In this document: piece by piece, positions 5,086 through 5,650 of the stretch
Layout of the letters: every line of letters begins with the position of its first letter
How positions within the stretch are numbered: position 1 is the first letter of the stretch
DNA from: Actinomycetota bacterium
Lineage (GTDB): Bacteria > Actinomycetota > Actinomycetes > Streptosporangiales > Streptosporangiaceae
DNA length: 5,650 nt
Assembly (NCBI GenBank): GCA_003242605.1
Contig: QGUZ01000322.1
Span: forward strand, 1-5,650
Direction of reading: 5' to 3'
Program-made: the position numbers and the translations under genes
The notes under the pieces: generated by a model
What the model was told of the DNA's origin: nothing
What the model saw: only the letters and a program-made list of their open reading frames with translations
Database searches by the model: none

Positions 5086-5553
5086 TCAGCCGAACCAGCG
5101 GCGCGTGCGCTCGGGCTCCCCCGGCGCCCGACGTTCCACGGTGGCGCAGACGTCGGCGATGGTCTGCCCGGCCAGCTCCCTGCGCCAGGCCAGCTCCGCC
5201 CGGCGCATGGCGACGGCGATGACGCAGCTGGACGGGTGGTCCGCGGTCTTGTCCCCCCACGGACTGTCCCCCAGGATGCCGGTGCAGCGGAACGCGGGGT
5301 CGGGGCCCTCGATCGCGGTGACCACGTCGAGCAGGCTGATCGACGCCGGGTCGCGGGCCAGCGTGAACCCGCCCTTCGGCCCGGGCACGGAGGTGAGGAT
5401 CCCGGCCCGGACGAGGTTCTGCAGCCGCTTGTTCAGGTAGGCGGGAGGGAGGCCGTAGAAGGCCGCCAGCCGGGCCGAGCCCACCGGCCGCCCGACCCAG
5501 GCGAGGTTCACACACGTGTGCAGCGCCCACTCGACGCCCTCACTCATCCGCAC
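5086..5553 (-). CDS. Rrf2-family transcriptional regulator without the Fe-S cysteine triad
   Basis: This 155-residue dimeric winged-helix repressor belongs to the Rrf2 family (IscR, NsrR, CymR, RsrR). It has the family opening MRMSEGVEWALH (1-12), the recognition-helix region AYLNKRLQNLVRAGIL (38-53), and the wing GPKGGFTLARDP (58-69). These are followed by ISLLDVVTAIEGPDPAFRC (72-90), an effector-domain segment, and a C-terminal dimer helix around LAWRRELAGQTIADV (121-135). IscR and NsrR hold their cluster with three closely spaced cysteines. Here only C90 and C110 fall in that region (C14 and C136 lie elsewhere), so a standard cluster is unlikely, and sensing by a thiol pair or a small ligand is possible. 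The start is taken as GTG at 5553: the family sequence begins there, a TAATAT -10 box ends 8 nt before it, and no ribosome-binding site precedes either GTG or the ATG at 5547. It heads the unit containing the exporter and Rid genes and probably represses itself. Confidence 0.88.
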   Translation of the reverse strand: MRMSEGVEWALHTCVNLAWVGRPVGSARLAAFYGLPPAYLNKRLQNLVRAGILTSVPGPKGGFTLARDPASISLLDVVTAIEGPDPAFRCTGILGDSPWGDKTADHPSSCVIAVAMRRAELAWRRELAGQTIADVCATVERRAPGEPERTRRWFG

Positions 5554-5557
5554 AGAT

Positions 5558-5576
5558 CTGGATATTAACTGTCCAG
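5558..5576 (+). promoter_or_regulatory. Palindromic operator over the Rrf2 gene -10 box
   Basis: CTGGATATTAACTGTCCAG is an imperfect palindrome with 5-bp perfect ends and 7 of 9 pairs matched. It overlaps the TAATAT -10 box of the Rrf2 gene and differs at only 2 of 19 positions from the site at the exporter start codon. A position covering a repressor gene's own -10 box is the classic layout for autorepression. Which protein binds is inferred from proximity. Confidence 0.65.
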
Positions 5577-5591
5577 AATCTTCATCGGCAA
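5562..5591 (-). promoter_or_regulatory. Promoter of the Rrf2 gene, probably leaderless
   Basis: On the minus strand TTGCCG (5591-5586) and TAATAT (5567-5562) are 18 nt apart, the best sigma-70-type promoter in the window. The expected transcription start falls at or within a few bases of the GTG at 5553, giving an mRNA with almost no leader. The -10 box is covered by the operator. Confidence 0.6.
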
Positions 5592-5604
5592 CCGCCCGCG
5601 TCGC

Positions 5605-5626
5605 GCAGGCGGCGTCCGCCGCCCGC
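5605..5626. repeat. GC-rich inverted repeat upstream of the Rrf2 gene
   Basis: GGCGGCG at 5608-5614 pairs with CGCCGCC at 5617-5623, and two more pairs follow after one mismatch. The central gap is 2 nt, so the real loop would be larger. It could end transcription of a minus-strand gene entering from beyond the window. There is no T-tract. Confidence 0.3.
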
Positions 5627-5650
5627 TCAGGCGGGGATTCAGGCGGGGAT
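5627..5650. repeat. Two perfect 12-bp tandem copies at the window edge
   Basis: TCAGGCGGGGAT occurs at 5627-5638 and immediately again at 5639-5650. On the minus strand each unit reads ATC CCC GCC TGA, that is Ile-Pro-Ala-stop, so an upstream minus-strand gene could end here with its last codons and stop duplicated. Further copies may lie outside the window. Confidence 0.5.

Noticed and set aside
5086..5553. Assignment as NsrR or IscR
   Set aside because: The three-cysteine cluster motif is absent and the nearby palindromes do not resemble the sites I know for those regulators.
4305..5568. Overlapping plus-strand open frames across the exporter and Rrf2 genes
   Set aside because: They are shadow frames opposite a convincing 12-helix transporter and an Rrf2 protein; one would read through the terminator and both operators.

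Overview
The window is very GC-rich, with codon third positions almost entirely G or C. Gene content (a Streptomyces-type COG1816 deaminase, a CYP152 peroxygenase, an Rrf2 regulator) and several TAnnnT boxes placed 6-8 nt before start codons point to a high-GC actinomycete. A Streptosporangiales-like host is a guess from the look of the proteins and was not tested.

Layout. Positions 1-104 contain no A or T and are mostly G or C homopolymer. They abruptly end a minus-strand CYP152-type cytochrome P450, of which only the N-terminal ~173 residues (107-625) are legible; I read this as a bad contig end. Upstream of the P450, on the same strand, lie a non-coding stretch with two strong hairpins (626-752), a small two-helix membrane protein (753-1067) and an adenosine-deaminase-superfamily enzyme (1139-2161). 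The enzyme's active-site changes suggest an aminodeoxyfutalosine deaminase of the futalosine menaquinone pathway. A divergent ROK-family sugar kinase (2326-3357, plus strand) shares a 164-bp intergenic region with it. Both divergent genes lack a convincing Shine-Dalgarno and carry a -10-like box 6-7 nt before ATG, so both are probably leaderless. The kinase converges on the next block across a 10-bp-stem hairpin that could terminate both strands.

The right third is a compact minus-strand unit: an Rrf2-family repressor (5086-5553), a 12-helix MFS exporter (3819-5030) and a Rid/YjgF-family protein (3398-3796). The exporter and Rid genes are 22 bp apart. Two near-identical 19-bp imperfect palindromes (17/19 identical in inverted orientation) lie exactly where a self-regulating repressor would be expected to bind: one over the -10 box of the Rrf2 gene, the other across the start codon of the exporter gene. 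A short intrinsic terminator sits between the Rrf2 gene and the exporter's ribosome-binding site. The inferred unit is an Rrf2-controlled efflux and metabolite-damage module whose inducer is unknown. The repressor lacks the usual three-cysteine Fe-S motif, and the Rid protein lacks the catalytic arginine of RidA. This is the part of the window most likely to be undescribed.

I saw no tRNA, rRNA, CRISPR array or insertion sequence. The long plus-strand open frames opposite the minus-strand genes are GC-rich shadows.
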